Shown: positions 37,932 through 46,240 of the stretch, one piece after another
Numbering within the stretch: position 1 is the stretch's first letter
How the letters are laid out: the number at the start of each line of letters is the position of its first letter
From: Enterobacter sp. RHBSTW-00994
GTDB taxonomy: Bacteria; Pseudomonadota; Gammaproteobacteria; Enterobacterales; Enterobacteriaceae
Direction: 5' to 3'
Assembly: GCF_013782625.1 (NCBI RefSeq)
Contig: NZ_CP056199.1
Location: forward strand, 452,588 to 516,587
Length of the DNA stretch: 64,000 bases
Translations under genes and position numbers: made by a program
Notes under the pieces: generated by a model
What the model was told of the DNA's origin: nothing
The model's input: only the letters and a program-made list of their open reading frames with translations
Database searches by the model: none

Positions 37932-38483
37932 TTACTCGTCGTTCTCAGACAGCTCGCGCAGATACTGGAAAATCAGACGCGCAGATTTTGGCGGCTTATT
38001 CCCCTCTTTCTCTTTCTTCGCATTACGGATAAGCGAACGCAGTTGCTGGCGGTCGGCGTCTGGCCACAGATTTAATACCTCAGGCACAGCATCATCGCCT
38101 TGTTCAATCAGACGATCGCGGATCTGCTCAAGCTTATGGAACAGCGCAACCTGCTGGTTGTGGCGGTTTTTCAGCTTGTCCAGTGCCTGGCGGATAGGTT
38201 CCACATCGCGCTGGCGCAACATTTTACCGATCAACTGAAGCTGGCGGCGACGGCCTTCTTTCTTGATACGCTGTGCCAGTTCAATGGCGGCACGCAGATC
38301 GGGGTCGAGCGGGAGTTTATCCAGCGCGTTTTTCCCCAGTTCTACCATTTCCGCACCAAGCTGTTTTAACTCTTCGGCGTCGCGTTTAATTTCACTTTTA
38401 CTGACCCAGATGATTTCATCATCTTCGTCTTCGATGTCATCACCGGGAACGTCGTCGAGCCAGTCTTCGGGCTGCTTAGTCAT
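37932..38483 (-). CDS. darP: Ribosome maturation protein DarP (YjgA)
   Basis: A 183-residue DUF615 protein equal in length to E. coli YjgA. The N-terminus is acidic ([14 protein letters not shown]), the rest is a charged helical bundle. It associates with late 50S precursors and helps 23S rRNA peptidyl-transferase-centre maturation. Divergent from pmbA. Confidence 0.95.
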   Translation of the reverse strand: MTKQPEDWLDDVPGDDIEDEDDEIIWVSKSEIKRDAEELKQLGAEMVELGKNALDKLPLDPDLRAAIELAQRIKKEGRRRQLQLIGKMLRQRDVEPIRQALDKLKNRHNQQVALFHKLEQIRDRLIEQGDDAVPEVLNLWPDADRQQLRSLIRNAKKEKEGNKPPKSARLIFQYLRELSENDE

Positions 38484-38578
38484 GTCAGGCTCCTTAAAAA
38501 AAGAGGCTAATGTTACCAGTTAAGATGCGCACTGAAAAACGGTTCTCTGATAGACTTCAGTTAACTCTCTCTTACAGT

Positions 38579-39931
38579 ATGGCATTTGCGATGAAAGTAA
38601 CCTCACAAGTTGAAGCGCAGCGTAAGATTCTGGAAGAAGCGGTATCCACAGCGCTGGCGCTCGCTTCAGGCAAATCAGATGGCGCTGAAGTAGCAGTAAG
38701 CAAAACCACCGGCATCAGCGTGAGTACCCGCTATGGTGAAGTGGAGAATGTTGAATTCAACAGTGATGGGGCGCTTGGGATCACGGTTTATCACCAGAAT
38801 CGCAAAGGTAGCGCGTCATCCACTGACCTCAGTCCGGACGCGATTGCCCGTACCGTTCAGGCGGCGCTGGACATTGCGCGTTACACCTCCCCCGACCCTT
38901 ACGCAGGCGTAGCCGATAAAGAACTGCTGGCGTTCGATGCGCCGGATCTGGACTTGTTCCATCCGGCGGAGGTCACGCCGGATGAGGCCATCGAGCTGGC
39001 GGCTCGTGCAGAGCAAGCGTCTTTGAAAGCGGATAAACGTATCACCAATACCGAAGGCGGTAGCTTCAATAGCCATTATGGCATCAAAGTGTTTGGCAAC
39101 AGCCACGGCATGTTGCAAGGCTACTGCTCGACCCGCCACTCGCTTTCCAGCTGTGTGATTGCTGAAGAGAATGGCGATATGGAACGTGATTACGCCTACA
39201 CCATTGGGCGTGCGCTCGCTGATTTGCAGTCTCCAGAGTGGGTTGGGGCGGAATGCGCGCAACGCACGCTTTCACGCTTGTCGCCACGCAAACTCTCAAC
39301 CATGAAAGCCCCGGTTATTTTTGCCAATGAAGTGGCAACCGGCCTGTTTGGCCACCTGGTCGGGGCGATTGCCGGTGGCGCGGTATACCGTAAATCCACG
39401 TTCCTGCTGGATGCGCTGGGAACACAAATTCTGCCGGAATGGCTGACCATTGAAGAGCACCCGCATCTGCTGAAAGGGCTGGCATCGACGCCGTTCGACA
39501 GCGAGGGCGTGCGTACTGAACGTCGAGACATCATTAAAGACGGTGTGCTGACGCAGTGGCTGCTGACCAACTACTCGGCACGCAAACTGGGGCTGAAAAG
39601 TACCGGTCACGCGGGCGGTATCCATAACTGGCGCATTGAGGGTCAGGGGCTGAGCTTCGAGCAGATGCTGAAAGAGATGGGAACGGGTCTGGTGGTGACT
39701 GAACTGATGGGCCAGGGTGTGAGCGGCATTACCGGGGATTATTCTCGCGGCGCAGCTGGTTTCTGGGTCGAAAACAGTGAAATTCAGTATCCGGTGAGCG
39801 AAATTACGATTGCCGGTAACTTAAAAGATATGTGGCGCAATATTGTCACGGTCGGTAACGATATTGAAACACGTAGCAATATACAGTGTGGTTCAGTTCT
39901 GTTGCCGGAGATGAAAATCGCCGGCCAGTAA
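38579..39931 (+). CDS. pmbA: Metalloprotease TldE/PmbA
   Basis: A 450-residue protein (E. coli 450) of the TldD/TldE family. ATG 38579 gives MAFAMKV, the E. coli start; a further in-frame ATG lies four codons later. TldE lacks the catalytic zinc motif of its partner TldD and forms the heterodimer that processes microcin B17 and degrades unfolded peptides such as CcdA. TldD is not in this window, as expected. Confidence 0.96.
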   Translation: MAFAMKVTSQVEAQRKILEEAVSTALALASGKSDGAEVAVSKTTGISVSTRYGEVENVEFNSDGALGITVYHQNRKGSASSTDLSPDAIARTVQAALDIARYTSPDPYAGVADKELLAFDAPDLDLFHPAEVTPDEAIELAARAEQASLKADKRITNTEGGSFNSHYGIKVFGNSHGMLQGYCSTRHSLSSCVIAEENGDMERDYAYTIGRALADLQSPEWVGAECAQRTLSRLSPRKLSTMKAPVIFANEVATGLFGHLVGAIAGGAVYRKSTFLLDALGTQILPEWLTIEEHPHLLKGLASTPFDSEGVRTERRDIIKDGVLTQWLLTNYSARKLGLKSTGHAGGIHNWRIEGQGLSFEQMLKEMGTGLVVTELMGQGVSGITGDYSRGAAGFWVENSEIQYPVSEITIAGNLKDMWRNIVTVGNDIETRSNIQCGSVLLPEMKIAGQ

Positions 39932-39973
39932 TACTTGTCAAAGCGTTATTAATAATAAAAAAGGAAGTGAGCA

Positions 39974-40360
39974 ATGCGTAAACACCTGTTAGCGATCGTC
40001 GCAGCTTCAACGCTGGTTCTTGGCTCTTCTGCGTTTGCTGCCGATCTTGAAGATAATATGGACACCCTCAGTGCCAATCTGAAAGTGGTACAGAAAACGG
40101 ATAATGCGACGGAAATGAAAGACGCATTAACCAAAATGCGTGCAGCGGCACTGGATGCCCAGAAAGCCACGCCGCCAAAACTGGAAAGCCAGGCAGCAGA
40201 CAGCGCGGAGATGAAAGATTATCGCCACGGCTTTGATGTGCTGGTCGGCCAGATCGACGGTGCACTGAAACTGGCTAATGAAGGCAAAGTGAAAGAGGCG
40301 CAGGCGGCGGCTGACCAGTTTGTCACGACCCGCAACACCTATCACAAGAAATACCGTTAA
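39974..40360 (+). CDS. cybC: Cytochrome b562, periplasmic
   Basis: A 128-residue precursor with signal peptide [22 protein letters not shown]. The mature four-helix bundle begins ADLEDNM, giving the heme ligand Met7, and ends NTYHKKYR, giving the ligand His102. It is a soluble periplasmic electron carrier of uncertain partner. It is intact here. A strong terminator follows, which isolates it from the accessory operon downstream. Confidence 0.96.
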   Translation: MRKHLLAIVAASTLVLGSSAFAADLEDNMDTLSANLKVVQKTDNATEMKDALTKMRAAALDAQKATPPKLESQAADSAEMKDYRHGFDVLVGQIDGALKLANEGKVKEAQAAADQFVTTRNTYHKKYR

Positions 40361-40389
40361 CAGGCCGTTGCGCCTGACGAAATACGAAA

Positions 40390-40417
40390 ACGAGGGCAAT
40401 ATGCCCTCGTTTTTTTT
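40390..40417 (+). terminator. Terminator of cybC
   Basis: Stem ACGAGGGCA (40390-40398)/TGCCCTCGT (40402-40410), loop ATA, then eight T. Confidence 0.94.
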
Positions 40418-40512
40418 CGCAACGTAATAAGTAAACCCTATCGCTGTCACATTTCTGCGACGCTGTGCCTGAACCTATTCGTTTTCCTCTCCTCCATTTT
40501 CCCGGGTGATTA

Positions 40513-40579
40513 CGTGATATTCATCACGCAAATCTAGCGATATGTAATCATTTGGTGCATTTATGTGGCACAGATCACT
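40513..40579 (+). promoter_or_regulatory. CRP-like sites upstream of the SFCGS operon
   Basis: CGTGA-TATTCA-TCACG at 40513-40528 is a symmetric match to the CRP core GTGA-N6-TCAC. TGTGG-CACAGA-TCACT at 40564-40579 is a weaker second match. Catabolite control would fit a catabolic operon. The 338-bp gap 40361-40698 holds no gene. Confidence 0.62.
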
Positions 40580-40592
40580 GCTGCCGCTTTCC

Positions 40593-40612
40593 TTTCCACT
40601 TCGAAGTGGAAA
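40593..40612. promoter_or_regulatory. Perfect 20-bp palindrome, candidate operator of the SFCGS operon
   Basis: TTTCCACTTC directly followed by its reverse complement GAAGTGGAAA. It lies 87 bp before the first gene, just after the CRP-like sites, with no T-run behind it, so a protein-binding operator is more likely than a terminator. The PRD regulator encoded at the operon end is the natural candidate to bind it. Confidence 0.72.
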
Positions 40613-40698
40613 ACAACTCGCTACAAACAATGAACCGCCAACGTTAGTTTTATCCCAGAGCCATTAACGGGGTAAGACGAGTGATTAACGGAGCGGTA

Positions 40699-41019
40699 AT
40701 GAACGAGGTTGGGGAACAAGCAGCACACATTGAGCAACTCGCTGACACCATGCTTAAGCAGGTTTATGCCCTGCTTGCCCGCCACAACATCATCCCCAAT
40801 GCAGTACAGGAACAGATGCTCACTTCCCACGTCCGCGCGATGGCACACCGGTCTGTGACCGGCGAGCCGCTGCCGGAAGTTGAAGCGGATCTGTTTGACG
40901 AAATTTCACCAGATTCAATGCGGCTGGCCAGAGAAGTGGTCGCGCAGTTTGGCAACCTTCCTGATGAAGAGGCCTGGCTGCTCTCCGTTCATTTTGAAGT
41001 CGCAAAAGACAACCTTTAA
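40699..41019 (+). CDS. Stand-alone PRD domain protein
   Basis: A 106-residue protein that is a single PTS regulation domain. Conserved PRD histidines appear in SHVRAMAHR and LLSVHFEVAK. PRDs are normally paired inside antiterminators and activators and are phosphorylated by HPr or EIIB; here one is encoded alone, without DNA- or RNA-binding part. ATG 40699 has GGAG six bases upstream; an in-frame GTG at 40681 is the alternative. First gene of the operon and 10 bp before the SFCGS gene. It may tune the full-length PRD regulator at the far end, which is inference. Confidence 0.8.
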   Translation: MNEVGEQAAHIEQLADTMLKQVYALLARHNIIPNAVQEQMLTSHVRAMAHRSVTGEPLPEVEADLFDEISPDSMRLAREVVAQFGNLPDEEAWLLSVHFEVAKDNL

Positions 41020-41029
41020 GGAGCAACAC

Positions 41030-41392
41030 ATGGAACAGATTACAGTCGTGATTGGCGATCGCCTGGGCAAAGGCCAGAAAGTGGCTGCCGGTGTGGAAAA
41101 AGCAGGTGGACGTGCGGTTGTCGTACCGGGTGTCGCAGCAGATATGAAACTGGGTGACGTGATGAAAGCGGAAAACGCCACTTTCGGCATCTCCTTCTGC
41201 GGCAGTGGCGGTGCGGGTGCGATCACTGCGCAAACCAAATATGGCTACAAAGCCAAATACGGTATGCGTTCCGTGGAAGAGGGCATAACGGCCATCAACG
41301 AAGGCTGCAACGTGCTGGGCTTTGGCTTTATGGATAAAGAAGAGCTGGGCGAGCGTCTGGTGCAGGCGTGGCAGAAGAAACACGGCGCGTAA
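41030..41392 (+). CDS. Glycine-rich SFCGS family protein
   Basis: A 120-residue soluble protein with the signature SFCGSGGAGAITAQTKYGYKAKYG region; the single motif cysteine is C57 within SFCGS (55-59). Predicted order is an alpha-beta fold: a beta strand (QITVVIGD), then helix, then strand (AVVVPGV). No signal peptide. It has an analogous position and size to YhfU (DUF2620) in the E. coli yhf operon. Biochemical role is unknown; the exposed Cys in a Gly-rich loop recalls PTS EIIB phosphorylation loops, but I cannot show homology. Ribosome site AAGGAG; next gene follows after 2 bp. Confidence 0.85.
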   Translation: MEQITVVIGDRLGKGQKVAAGVEKAGGRAVVVPGVAADMKLGDVMKAENATFGISFCGSGGAGAITAQTKYGYKAKYGMRSVEEGITAINEGCNVLGFGFMDKEELGERLVQAWQKKHGA

Positions 41393-41394
41393 GC

Positions 41395-41694
41395 ATGAAA
41401 GAACAATTCACTACCACGGTGCGGGTGAAAGGAAAAGGCGACGCCAAAGCGCGCGCCTTTGCCGATGCACTCAACCATGTTCAGGCCGCGGTGATGAAAT
41501 CTTCACCGCATATCTTACTGCGTATTGAGCCACAGGACGTGCAGGTTGTTCAGGCGCAAGAAGCGGTGCGCAAAGAAGCCTTTCTGTTTTTCTTTTTGCG
41601 CCGGGAAAGACGTACATACAGCGTGGAGCTGGATGTGACCGTCAACGTGACTGCCATCAATCTCGACCAGGTGGACTTCGTCACGCAACGCTGA
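41395..41694 (+). CDS. DUF4312 family protein
   Basis: A 99-residue protein of unknown function, recognised as the DUF4312 type that always travels with SFCGS, DUF4311 and DUF4310 proteins. It begins MKEQFTTTVRVKGKG, has a helix (DAKARAFADALNHVQAAVM), strands and a basic loop FFLRRERRTY. No signal peptide or membrane segment. Starts 2 bp after the SFCGS stop, so coupled. Probably a cytoplasmic component of the membrane complex. Confidence 0.82.
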   Translation: MKEQFTTTVRVKGKGDAKARAFADALNHVQAAVMKSSPHILLRIEPQDVQVVQAQEAVRKEAFLFFFLRRERRTYSVELDVTVNVTAINLDQVDFVTQR

Positions 41695-41716
41695 TTATTC
41701 ATAAAAGGGCAGACTG

Positions 41717-42493
41717 ATGTTCTTAATTATATTAATAAAATCGCTCATTATCGGCGGCCTGGTGGGCGTCGGTGTGGGGGCCGGGGCTGCACGCATGTTT
41801 CATGCGCCTACCACACAGGGTATGGGCGCGTTTCGTACGTTGGGGGAGCTGAACTCCTGTGAAGGCGATCCGGCGTCTCATTTCTCCTTTGGGTTAGGTT
41901 TCTTCTTTAACGCCTGGGCATCTTCGGTGGCGGCAGGTGCGTTTACTCAGGACGTTGACCACCGCATCATCCCGAACTGGGGCGCAGCGGCATTGATGGT
42001 CAAAAACCGTAATGTCGGTGAAACCCTGCACGACCCACGTAAAATGGCGATTGCCTGCGGCATCATCGGCATGATTGTCGTCACCTTCCTTAACCTGACC
42101 GCCTCCTCCGTACCGGCTGCGCTTCAGGTGACCGCCGTTAAGGTACTGGTTCCTGCCGCAAACCTGCTGGTGAACACCGTCATGCCGGTGATCTTCTGGC
42201 TGGCCGCTATCGATGCGGGCAAAAAATCGGGCTTCTGGGCGACCGTCTTTGGTGGCGCTGCGCAGCTGATTATGGGGAACGCCGTTCCGGGTCTGGTTCT
42301 GGGCATCCTGATTGGTAAAGGTGTGGAAGAGAGTGGCTGGAACCACGTCACCAAAGTGATGATGGCCGCGATTGTTCTGCTGTTTGTGCTGAGCGGTTTC
42401 TTCCGTGGTTTCGACATGAAGATGATCGAATCTTTCCACCTGACCGTGCCGAACTGGCTCGATCTTATCCATAGCTCGCTCAGCGGCAAATAA
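41717..42493 (+). CDS. DUF4311 family membrane protein
   Basis: A 258-residue integral membrane protein with about six hydrophobic segments (about 4-24, 58-78, 108-130, 138-165, 176-200, 212-230). A polar, conserved-looking loop GELNSCEGDPASHFSFG lies between the first two. Function unknown; with DUF4310 it looks like a two-subunit membrane channel or carrier. There is no ATPase in the operon, so transport would be secondary, PTS-like or by an unlisted energy source. Confidence 0.85.
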   Translation: MFLIILIKSLIIGGLVGVGVGAGAARMFHAPTTQGMGAFRTLGELNSCEGDPASHFSFGLGFFFNAWASSVAAGAFTQDVDHRIIPNWGAAALMVKNRNVGETLHDPRKMAIACGIIGMIVVTFLNLTASSVPAALQVTAVKVLVPAANLLVNTVMPVIFWLAAIDAGKKSGFWATVFGGAAQLIMGNAVPGLVLGILIGKGVEESGWNHVTKVMMAAIVLLFVLSGFFRGFDMKMIESFHLTVPNWLDLIHSSLSGK

Positions 42494-42506
42494 CAGGGGC
42501 CTCGAA

Positions 42507-43148
42507 ATGGAACAGAATAAAGGTTTTTGGTATGCCGACTGGTCGTTCCCGATCTTCGTTGGCCTGCTCTCCTCCGGCGTGTTTGCCGGGACGCACATGT
42601 ACTACCTCTACGGCATCGGCGCGTTTAACGAAGTGGCCTTCGTCGCCATGTTAAAAGCGGGGATTGATACCGGTGCTTACGGCGCGGTCGCCGCGTTCGG
42701 TGCGAGCTTCCTGTTTGCCCGTATTATCGAAGGTTCTCTGGTCGGGATCCTGGATATCGGCGGGGCGATTCAGACCGGTGTGGGCTTAGGTGTGCCGGCG
42801 CTGCTGCTGGGCGCGGGGATCATGTTCCCGGTGACAAACTTTATTGCCTCGCTGATTACCGGCCTGGTGATTGGTCTGGCCATTGGTTACGTCATTATCC
42901 TGGCGCGTAAGTTTACCATCAATCAGAGCAACTCCACCTATGGGGCAGACGTGATGATGGGCGCGGGTAATGCATCTGGTCGCTTCCTCGGGCCGTTGAT
43001 TATCCTCAGTGCGATGACCGCGTCGATCCCTATCGGCATTGGTTCACTGGCAGGTGCTCTATTGTTCTACATCTGGCAGAAGCCGATTACCGGTGGCGCT
43101 ATCCTCGGTGCAATGCTTCTGGGTTGGTTGTTCCCGGTCGCGCTTTGA
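42507..43148 (+). CDS. DUF4310 family membrane protein
   Basis: A 213-residue integral membrane protein with about six hydrophobic segments, beginning MEQNKGFWYADWSFPIFVGLL. Glycine-rich helices (GVGLGVPALLLGAGIM; GAILGAMLLGWLFPVAL) suggest tight helix packing. It lies 13 bp after DUF4311 and likely forms a complex with it. Combined size is close to E. coli YhfT, a predicted transporter in an operon with similar soluble partners. Function unproven. Confidence 0.85.
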   Translation: MEQNKGFWYADWSFPIFVGLLSSGVFAGTHMYYLYGIGAFNEVAFVAMLKAGIDTGAYGAVAAFGASFLFARIIEGSLVGILDIGGAIQTGVGLGVPALLLGAGIMFPVTNFIASLITGLVIGLAIGYVIILARKFTINQSNSTYGADVMMGAGNASGRFLGPLIILSAMTASIPIGIGSLAGALLFYIWQKPITGGAILGAMLLGWLFPVAL

Positions 43149-43155
43149 CCTTCAG

Positions 43156-43173
43156 CGGGCGCGTATGCGCCCG
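43156..43173 (+). other. Intercistronic hairpin between DUF4310 and amidohydrolase genes
   Basis: Stem CGGGCGC/GCGCCCG with loop GTAT, 8 bp after the DUF4310 stop and 18 bp before the next start. It lacks a T-run. It could protect the upstream transporter mRNA or lower expression of the enzymes downstream. Confidence 0.6.
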
Positions 43174-43191
43174 TCTTATCAGGAGATACCC

Positions 43192-44325
43192 ATGTTTGAT
43201 TTACTCCTGCGCCGTGCGCGCCTTACCGACGATACCCTGACCGATATCGCCATCCAGGACGGGAAAATCGCGGCGCTTGGTGAGATTGATGCGCCCGCCC
43301 ACAAAACCGTTGAGCTTAATGGTGAAGTGTTCGTCAGCGCAGGCTGGATTGACTCCCATGTTCACTGCTACCCGAACTCCCCGATTTACCACGACGAGCC
43401 AGACAGCGTCGGTATCGCCACGGGTGTCACCTCTGTGGTTGACGCAGGAAGTGCCGGGGCGGATGACGTGGACGATTTCTACGCCATCACCCGCAAAGCG
43501 TCGACAGATGTCTTTGCCTTACTGAACATCTCCCGCGTGGGCCTGATTGCCCAAAACGAACTGGCCAATATGGATAACATCGACGCCGACGCGGTAAAAC
43601 AGGCGGTCAAACGCCACCCTGATTTTATCGTTGGCCTGAAAGCGCGCATGAGCAGCAGCGTGGTTGGTGAAAACGGCATTACGCCGCTGGAACGGGCCAA
43701 AACCATTCAGAAAGAGAACGGCGACCTGCCGCTGATGGTGCACATTGGCAACAACCCGCCAAACCTCGACGAAATCGCCGAATTGCTGAGTTCCGGGGAC
43801 ATCATCACCCACTGCTATAACGGCAAACCCAACCGCATCCTGACGCCGTCAGGTGAATTGCGGGCGTCGATCACCTCAGCGCTGAAACGCGGCGTGCGTC
43901 TGGATGTGGGACACGGTACGGCGAGCTTCAGCTTTGAAGTGGCAAAACGCGCCATCGCGATGGGGATCCTGCCGCACACCATCAGCTCAGATATCTATTG
44001 TCGTAACCGCATTAATGGCCCGGTAGGTAGCCTCGCCAGCGTGATGTCGAAATTCCTCGCCATCGGGATGTCGTTACCACAGGTGATTGAATGCGTCACC
44101 GCGAATGCCGCTGACGGTCTGCGTCTGACGCACAAAGGCCGTATTCAGCCTGGCCTGGATGCTGATCTGACACTTTTTACCGTCAAACGCCAGTCGACGC
44201 TGCTGGTGGATGCGGAAAACGACAGCCTGCAGGCTGACCATATTCTGATGCCGCTTGCCGCCATTCGCGCGGGCAAGGGCTACATGACCGAACAAGGGAG
44301 CACGGAACATGCCTTCGATTTTTGA
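43192..44325 (+). CDS. Amidohydrolase/deacetylase family metallohydrolase
   Basis: A 377-residue amidohydrolase-superfamily enzyme (cog3964 type). The binuclear metal site can be read: H56 and H58 (SHVHC), likely carboxylated K150 (GLKARMS), H184 (MVHIGNN), H207 (ITHCYNG) and D267 (SSDIYC). Characterised cog3964 enzymes act on small N- or O-acyl substrates such as acetyl-(R)-mandelate rather than dihydroorotate. In this operon it precedes an ammonia-lyase, so removal of an acyl group from an amino or hydroxy acid is likely. ATG 43192 has AGGAGATACC. Its end overlaps the dgaE-like gene by 17 bp. Confidence 0.88.
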   Translation: MFDLLLRRARLTDDTLTDIAIQDGKIAALGEIDAPAHKTVELNGEVFVSAGWIDSHVHCYPNSPIYHDEPDSVGIATGVTSVVDAGSAGADDVDDFYAITRKASTDVFALLNISRVGLIAQNELANMDNIDADAVKQAVKRHPDFIVGLKARMSSSVVGENGITPLERAKTIQKENGDLPLMVHIGNNPPNLDEIAELLSSGDIITHCYNGKPNRILTPSGELRASITSALKRGVRLDVGHGTASFSFEVAKRAIAMGILPHTISSDIYCRNRINGPVGSLASVMSKFLAIGMSLPQVIECVTANAADGLRLTHKGRIQPGLDADLTLFTVKRQSTLLVDAENDSLQADHILMPLAAIRAGKGYMTEQGSTEHAFDF

Positions 44326-45427
44326 GAAATACCATTTAAAACAGGTTATTAACACCTCAGGTCGCATGACGGCGCTGGGCGTTTCTACCCCTCGTCCGGA
44401 AGTTGTACAGGCGGCGATGGACGGCATGAACCAGTACTTTGAAATGAAAGATCTGGTGAACAAAACCGGCGAATACATTGCGAAACTGCTGGATGTCGAA
44501 GGGGCGACCGTCGTCTCGTGCGCGTCGGCGGGTATTGCGCAGTCGGTGGCGGCGGTGCTGGTAAAAGACAGCGACTGGCTGCTGGAAAATTTGCACGTGA
44601 CTCCTGTTGAGAACAACGAAATCGTGTTGCCGAAAGGCCACAACGTGAACTTCGGTGCGCCGGTCGGGACGATGGTTACTTTGGGCGGAGGCAAGCTGGT
44701 GGAAGCGGGTTACGCTAACGAATGCTCTGCCGATCAACTGGCGGCGGCGATCACCCCACGTACCGCGGCAATCCTCTATATCAAGTCTCACCACTGTGTG
44801 CAGAAAAGTATGCTCAGCGTGGAGCAAGCGGCGGTGGTCGCCCGTAAGCACGATCTGCCACTGATCGTCGATGCCGCAGCGGAAGAAGATCTGCATGTGT
44901 ACTACCGTTCCGGCGCTGACCTGGTGATCTACAGCGGCGCGAAAGCGATTGAAGGGCCAACCAGCGGGCTGGTTATCGGTAAAACGCAGTACGTTGAGTG
45001 GGTGAAACGCCAGTCAGCAGGGATTGGTCGCGCAATGAAAGTGGGTAAAGAGGGCATCCTTGGGCTGACCTGCGCCATCGAACATTACCTGACGGCCACC
45101 AAAGAAAGTGGCGCAGAAATGGTGGCGAAGATGACGCCGTTTATCAATGCCATCAATACCTTAAATGGCGTTGCTGCGCGCGTGGTCTGGGATAGCGCTG
45201 GTCGCGATATCGCCCGCACTGAAATCAAATTCGACGAAGCCACGACGGGCGTGGGCACTGGGGATGTTGTAGCGAAACTGAAGCAGGGTGAATACGCCAT
45301 CTATTTCCGTGGCTATAAAGCCAACGAAGGGATTATCGAAGCGGATGTGCGCAGCGTGACAGCGGATCAGCTAAACATTGTGTACCGCCGTATTAGCGAA
45401 GTATTAGGACAGGAGAAAACTGCATGA
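44309..45427 (+). CDS. dgaE: DgaE-family PLP-dependent ammonia-lyase
   Basis: A 372-residue SelA-like fold type I PLP enzyme. The cofactor lysine is K212 in YSGAKAIEGPTSG, with the aspartate-bearing strand LPLIVDAAAEEDLH before it. In Salmonella DgaE converts D-glucosaminate-6-phosphate to 2-keto-3-deoxy-6-phosphogluconate and ammonia; E. coli YhfS is another relative. The substrate here may differ, because no PTS or kinase gene that would make a 6-phosphate is in the operon. The stop overlaps the aldolase start (ATGA). Confidence 0.87.
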   Translation: MPSIFEKYHLKQVINTSGRMTALGVSTPRPEVVQAAMDGMNQYFEMKDLVNKTGEYIAKLLDVEGATVVSCASAGIAQSVAAVLVKDSDWLLENLHVTPVENNEIVLPKGHNVNFGAPVGTMVTLGGGKLVEAGYANECSADQLAAAITPRTAAILYIKSHHCVQKSMLSVEQAAVVARKHDLPLIVDAAAEEDLHVYYRSGADLVIYSGAKAIEGPTSGLVIGKTQYVEWVKRQSAGIGRAMKVGKEGILGLTCAIEHYLTATKESGAEMVAKMTPFINAINTLNGVAARVVWDSAGRDIARTEIKFDEATTGVGTGDVVAKLKQGEYAIYFRGYKANEGIIEADVRSVTADQLNIVYRRISEVLGQEKTA

Positions 45428-46164
45428 AACTGACCCCCAATTTTTACCGTGACCGCGTCTGCCTGAATGTGCTGGCAGGTTCAAAAGCGAATGCCAGTGC
45501 CATTTACGAGGCGGCTGAAGGTCATGTGCTGGTGGGTGTGCTCTCCAAAAATTACCCGGATGTCACCAGTGCGGTTGCCGATATGCGTGAATATGCGGCG
45601 CTGATTGATAATGCGCTCTCCGTGGGGCTTGGCGCGGGCGATCCGAACCAGTCGGCCATGGTGAGTGAAATTTCCCGTCAGGTGCAGCCGCAGCATGTCA
45701 ACCAGGTGTTCACTGGCGTAGCAACCAGCCGCGCACTGTTGGGGCAGAACGAATCGGTAGTGAATGGTCTGGTGTCGCCCACCGGAACGGTGGGCATGGT
45801 GAAAATCTCGACCGGCCCGTTGAGCAGTGCCGCGCCAGATGGAATTGTCCCGGTAGAGACGGCCATTGCTCTGTTGAAGGATTTCGGCGGCAGCTCCATC
45901 AAATATTTCCCCATGGGCGGCCTGAAATGCCGTGATGAGTATAAAGCAGTGGCAGAAGCCTGCGCCCGTCACGATTTCTGGCTGGAGCCGACGGGGGGGA
46001 TCGATCTGGAAAACTATGAAGCGATCCTGCAAATCGCGCTGGATGCGGGCGTGAGCAAAATCATTCCGCATATTTACAGCTCGATTATCGACAAAGCCAG
46101 CGGAGATACGCGTCCGGAAGATGTCCGTACGCTGCTGGCGATGACGAAGATGCTGGTGAAATAA
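45424..46164 (+). CDS. dgaF: DgaF-family 2-keto-3-deoxy-phosphogluconate aldolase
   Basis: A 246-residue TIM-barrel protein of the DgaF/KDGP aldolase family. Visible are the N-terminal NVLAGSKANA, VGLGAGDPNQ and the Schiff-base-like strand IKYFPMGGLK, followed by LEPTGGIDLEN. It would cleave the keto-deoxy product of the preceding enzyme to pyruvate and a three-carbon aldehyde. The dgaE-dgaF pair overlaps by 4 bp as in dga operons, which supports joint function. Confidence 0.87.
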   Translation: MKLTPNFYRDRVCLNVLAGSKANASAIYEAAEGHVLVGVLSKNYPDVTSAVADMREYAALIDNALSVGLGAGDPNQSAMVSEISRQVQPQHVNQVFTGVATSRALLGQNESVVNGLVSPTGTVGMVKISTGPLSSAAPDGIVPVETAIALLKDFGGSSIKYFPMGGLKCRDEYKAVAEACARHDFWLEPTGGIDLENYEAILQIALDAGVSKIIPHIYSSIIDKASGDTRPEDVRTLLAMTKMLVK

Positions 46165-46176
46165 AGCTAAACCTTA

Positions 46177-46212
46177 CCCCTCATCCTCTTCCTTTGGGAA
46201 GGGGGAGGGGAA
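46177..46212. repeat. Degenerate G-rich palindromic repeat before the lactonase gene
   Basis: CCCCTCATCCTCTTCC-TTT-GGGAAGGGGGAGGGG, a diverged copy of the repeat at 29458 and 37832. It fills most of the gap between dgaF and the lactonase gene and may decouple their expression. Confidence 0.7.
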
Positions 46213-46240
46213 CACACCGCACAAACCTGAAGGAGCCACC

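Noticed and set aside
40567..40584. Possible sigma-54 promoter (TGGCAC...CTGC) before the SFCGS operon
   Set aside because: The GG to GC spacing is one base too long and the -12 element is CTGC, not TTGC. No sigma-54 activator is encoded nearby.
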